Assembly (NCBI GenBank): GCA_014361095.1
Contig: JACIWF010000049.1
Span: 1 to 9,407 of the forward strand
Source: Hadesarchaea archaeon
Lineage (GTDB): Archaea > Hadarchaeota > Hadarchaeia > Hadarchaeales > Hadarchaeaceae
Length of the DNA: 9,407 nt
Direction of reading: 5' to 3'
Below are positions 5,825-9,407 of this stretch, in pieces (within the stretch, counting starts at the first letter, position 1; every line of letters starts with the position of its first letter). Below the pieces are notes generated by a model. That model was not told the origin of the DNA. It saw nothing but the letters and a program-made list of their open reading frames with translations, and did no database searches. A program made the position numbers and the translations under genes.

Positions 5825-8578
5825 ATGGGAAGCAGGTCGAGCAGAGGAAAGGACGCAGGCGATCAGTCAGAACTGCAGCGGCTTTTAGATCTTAAGAATT
5901 CATCCCAGCCCATCGTGATCCATGATCGCAGGGGAAGGATCATGGTCTGGAGTCAGGGAGCCGAAAGGCTGTTGGGCCATGCTCCCGAGGAGATGGTGGG
6001 TAAAAACTTTTCCAAGGTTTTAGCCGAGGACATCAGATTAGAAGACAAGGCAATTTTTGGCCAGGCACTATCTGGTGAGCCGGGTAGTTATGGGTCTCGT
6101 CTGATGACAAAGGACGGCCGCACCATAGTTGCAGATATCCTTGCTCTGCCTTGGAAAGATGCCTCAGGCAAAGTGGTTGCCATCGTCAGGTTCATTGGAG
6201 GCCCCACCGAGCGCAGGAAACTCGAGGGCAAAGTTGGGATATCTGAAGAGGAGCAGCGGTTAATTCTGGACGGCATTCAGGAGCTGATCGCCTATCAGGA
6301 TCTGGAGAACCGGGTTCTCTGGGCCAACTTGGCGGCGGGAAGGGCGGTGGGCCAGACACCGGATGAGCTGGTGGGACGATTCTGTTATGAGATATGGCAT
6401 CAGCGTGAATCGCCCTGTGAAGGTTGCCCAGTGGTGAAGGCTAGAGAAACGGGCCGGCCGCAGGAATCCGAAATTGCCTCCGCAGATGGCAGATTCTGGC
6501 ACATCCGGGGCTACCCCCTCGTGAACAAAATGGGTAAGGTTTTCGGAGTTATTGAGATCACCTCGGAAATTACCGAGCGCAAGCTTATGGAGCGACAGAC
6601 GAGGCTAGCGCGTGAAATGGCCGAGGGCATCGTGGAAACCGTTCGGGAACCACTTTTGGTATTGGATGCTGATCTAAGGGTTGTCTCAGCCAACCGGGCC
6701 TTCTACCACACTTTCTCGACGACTCCTGGGGAGACGGAGGGTCGTTTGGTTTTTGAGCTGGGCAACCAGCAGTGGGACATCACCCAGCTTAGGGAACTGT
6801 TAGAGAAGATATTGCCTCAAAATACCTCCTTCCAGGATTTTGAGGTGGACCATGAGTTTCCCAAAATCGGGCGCAAAATCATGCTGTTGAACGCCCGCCG
6901 GATATACACGAGGGGCAATAAAACTCAGTTCATCCTACTTGCTTTTGAGGACATTACCGAGCGCAGGCAGGCTGAGAAGGCGCTGCGCGAGTCCGAGGAG
7001 AAATACCGGGGCATCGTCAACGGTACTTCCGATGTGGTGTTGCAGATAGATCTGGAAGGTAACTTCTTGTACATGAACAAGAGCTTCGAGAAGGAGACCG
7101 GTTACTCGTTTGAGGAAATCAAGGGCAGAAACATCAGAGACTTCCTTACTCCTGAATCCTACCAAAAAGCGATGGAAAGGCTGGCAAAGTGGAAGCAGGG
7201 CGTGAAATCATTGCCTCCCTATGAGGTACAGGTTGAGGCCAAGGGAGGGAGAAAGGTGTCGTTTGAAGTCAGCACCAACCCCGTCCTTAAGGAGGGAAAG
7301 CTCGTGGCCATAAACATTTTGGCCAGAAACGTCACCGAGCGCAAGCTGGTTGAGGAAAAGTTGCGAGCGAGCGAAGAGAAGTACCATTCGCTGGTGGAAT
7401 CATCTGATGACTCGATTTATCTTTTGGATCGTGACCTTAGGTTCCTCTTTGCCAACAGAGCGGCGCTGTTTCGGTTGGGTTTGCCTTTGGATGAGGTGGT
7501 GGGCAGATCTTTCGCCGAGATCTATTCGGCCGAGGCAGCGAAAAGACTTGGTGAGGCGGTGAAAAAGGTCTTGGAAACAGGAGGGGCGGTGCAGCAGGAA
7601 CACTGGAGCGAGAGACTTCAGGGGGCCTTCCTCAGGACGATAAGCCCGGTTAGAGATCCAACGACGGGAGAGATAACTACTTTCACCGTGGTCTCCAAAG
7701 AGATCACCTCCCTTAAGATGATGGAGGCCTCCCTTCGCGAGTATGGGGAGAGACTGAGGGCGATAATTGACTTTTCTCCGGACGCCATCATCATAACAGA
7801 TCTGGAAAACAAGATAATCGACTGCAACCGCGCCGCCATGAAGATGCTCGAAGTTTCAGGAAAGGAGGAGCTGGTCGGCAAGGATATTCTGGAGATAGTT
7901 TCACCGAGGACGAAGAAGCTGCTGGTTAAAGAAATCGTGGAGGCGAGGAAGCAGGGCGTTAAAAAGGACCTGAGGCATGATCTGGTAAATGGTTTCAGAA
8001 TTCCCACCGAGATTTCCATCTCCTCCATACCGGATTCAACGGGCAAGCCCCAATCACTACTGTTCCTGATAAAGGACATCACGGAAAGGGAAAGGGCCGA
8101 GGAAAGGATGCGGGAGTTCATCTATAAGGTGAACAACATCTCGCTAGGTGATTGCTGTATTCACAGTTCCCACAAGGCGGCCTACACCATCTTTACTCAG
8201 CTGACCTTGCACGGCGTCCCCGGCATCTGTTTTACCCGGAAAAAACCGGAGGAGCTGGCCAGCTACGGAATACCCCGGGAGAGGATGGTATTGGTTTCAG
8301 CGACGCCGGTACCCGGGTATGAGAACGTTGATGGTCTTCAGCAGGTCAGCCTCAGGATCGCCGAGTTTCTCAAGGAAAACAGGAGATCGGTGGTTTTGCT
8401 GGACGGCCTGGAGTACCTAGTGAGCAGGTCTGGCTTTGACGCCGTTTACCAATTCCTGCAGGAAAAGCGCTTCAGCTTCCATGGGAACGAAGCGGTCCTT
8501 CTCATCCCGGTTAATCTGTCCATTTTTACCGAACGTGAGCGAGCCCTCATTGCCACCGAGGTCAACATCATCGGTTAA
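5825..8578 (+). CDS. multi-PAS sensor protein with C-terminal DUF835 domain
   Basis: This large soluble signalling protein of 917 residues has no signal peptide and no membrane segment. I read six consecutive PAS-like domains: about 16-133, 140-255, 262-382, 387-508, 512-632 and 637-758. Most end with the PAS exit motif and helical linker (ITERKLMERQ, ITERRQAEKA, VTERKLVEEK, ITERERAEER). Domains 4 and 5 are typical (SEEKYRGIVNGTSDVV and SEEKYHSLVESSDDS). Domain 3 is the more divergent type with SANRAFYHTF and RKIMLLNARRI. Domain 2 carries cysteines C187, C198 and C201. The last part, about 768-905, matches DUF835 (PF05763), with GVPGICFTRKKPEEL and SVVLLDGLEYLV; the latter resembles a Walker B strand and suggests a degenerate RecA/KaiC-like fold, by inference. 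There is no histidine kinase, receiver or cyclase domain. Ligands and output are unknown. It has its own apparent promoter with a large inverted repeat. Confidence 0.9.
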   Translation: MGSRSSRGKDAGDQSELQRLLDLKNSSQPIVIHDRRGRIMVWSQGAERLLGHAPEEMVGKNFSKVLAEDIRLEDKAIFGQALSGEPGSYGSRLMTKDGRTIVADILALPWKDASGKVVAIVRFIGGPTERRKLEGKVGISEEEQRLILDGIQELIAYQDLENRVLWANLAAGRAVGQTPDELVGRFCYEIWHQRESPCEGCPVVKARETGRPQESEIASADGRFWHIRGYPLVNKMGKVFGVIEITSEITERKLMERQTRLAREMAEGIVETVREPLLVLDADLRVVSANRAFYHTFSTTPGETEGRLVFELGNQQWDITQLRELLEKILPQNTSFQDFEVDHEFPKIGRKIMLLNARRIYTRGNKTQFILLAFEDITERRQAEKALRESEEKYRGIVNGTSDVVLQIDLEGNFLYMNKSFEKETGYSFEEIKGRNIRDFLTPESYQKAMERLAKWKQGVKSLPPYEVQVEAKGGRKVSFEVSTNPVLKEGKLVAINILARNVTERKLVEEKLRASEEKYHSLVESSDDSIYLLDRDLRFLFANRAALFRLGLPLDEVVGRSFAEIYSAEAAKRLGEAVKKVLETGGAVQQEHWSERLQGAFLRTISPVRDPTTGEITTFTVVSKEITSLKMMEASLREYGERLRAIIDFSPDAIIITDLENKIIDCNRAAMKMLEVSGKEELVGKDILEIVSPRTKKLLVKEIVEARKQGVKKDLRHDLVNGFRIPTEISISSIPDSTGKPQSLLFLIKDITERERAEERMREFIYKVNNISLGDCCIHSSHKAAYTIFTQLTLHGVPGICFTRKKPEELASYGIPRERMVLVSATPVPGYENVDGLQQVSLRIAEFLKENRRSVVLLDGLEYLVSRSGFDAVYQFLQEKRFSFHGNEAVLLIPVNLSIFTERERALIATEVNIIG

Positions 8579-8676
8579 ATGGAAGCTATAAGGACAGATG
8601 GGCTCAGGCTGGAGTTTCCGTTCATTATTTTCACGTAACCCTCTTTTCGTCATCGCCCATTGCTACTAGGCTGCTA

Positions 8677-8692
8677 TTATTTTTAGGCTTTT
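8677..8692 (+). terminator. T-rich region, possible terminator after the PAS-DUF835 gene
   Basis: The 159-base gap 8579-8737 between the convergent PAS-DUF835 and oxidoreductase genes has no convincing gene. It holds T-rich runs on the plus strand, the clearest being TTATTTTTAGGCTTTT here and a weaker one near 8623-8646. Either could stop archaeal transcription. No strong hairpin was seen. Confidence 0.3.
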
Positions 8693-8737
8693 GAGAAGGA
8701 ACCGGTCGGGTCAGAAAAGCGATTTTGGAGAACAGCC

Positions 8738-9407
<670 letters not shown>

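Noticed and set aside
7618..8121. Minus-strand open frame of 167 codons inside the PAS-DUF835 gene
   Set aside because: It lies wholly within a well-supported coding region, and its serine/leucine/isoleucine-rich translation is what antisense of this codon usage produces.
5825..8578. Histidine kinase annotation for the multi-PAS protein
   Set aside because: The region after the last PAS lacks an H-box, N-box and glycine-rich ATP-lid motifs; the C-terminus fits DUF835 instead.
8579..8638. 19-codon ORF starting with an ATG directly after the PAS-DUF835 stop (TAAATG)
   Set aside because: It is too short, has no recognisable motif and no separate ribosome site, and such frames arise easily by chance. 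Translational coupling is possible but unsupported without conservation.

Overview
This 9.4 kb window looks like a chromosomal fragment of an archaeon, probably a euryarchaeote-like or deeply branching anaerobic lineage. The evidence is a set of archaeal-type genes: a UPF0248/MJ1316 protein, a Trm-G10-type tRNA methyltransferase with a THUMP domain, an archaeal-length PRPP synthase, and a PAS protein ending in the mainly archaeal DUF835 domain. AT-rich TATA-like elements also sit about 25 bases before several starts. The exact phylum cannot be decided from this sequence alone.

Layout. At the left edge (2-547, +) is the C-terminal part of a sugar/nucleoside-type ABC permease. It converges with a minus-strand block: a UPF0248/MJ1316-domain protein (578-844) lies 20 bases behind a metallo-beta-lactamase-fold hydrolase (865-1509), and a PflX-like radical SAM protein (1664-2767) lies upstream of both. 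The radical SAM gene is divergent from a plus-strand series: PRPP synthase prs (2815-3681), tRNA guanine-N2 methyltransferase (3691-4722) and RNase Z (4767-5684). Next comes a large cytoplasmic sensor with six PAS-like domains and a C-terminal DUF835 (5825-8578, +). The right edge carries the C-terminal half of a glutamate-synthase-small-subunit/NfnB-like FAD/NAD(P) oxidoreductase (8738-9407, -).

How the genes fit together. The prs-methyltransferase-RNase Z run is a housekeeping group: nucleotide precursor supply, tRNA G10 modification and tRNA 3' end maturation. The hydrolase and MJ1316 pair looks co-transcribed, and the MJ1316 domain has been proposed to recognise RNA ends, so an RNA-end role is possible but unproven. 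The PAS-DUF835 protein has no histidine kinase, receiver or other known output domain, so its signalling output is unknown.

The most interesting non-coding signals are two perfect inverted repeats at apparent promoters. One has 10-bp arms exactly 42 bp apart, bracketing the TATA-like box of the PAS-DUF835 gene. The other has 8-bp arms and overlaps a TATA-like box upstream of the hydrolase-MJ1316 pair. I see no mobile elements, CRISPR arrays, tRNA or rRNA genes. No gene-free stretch exceeds 160 bases.
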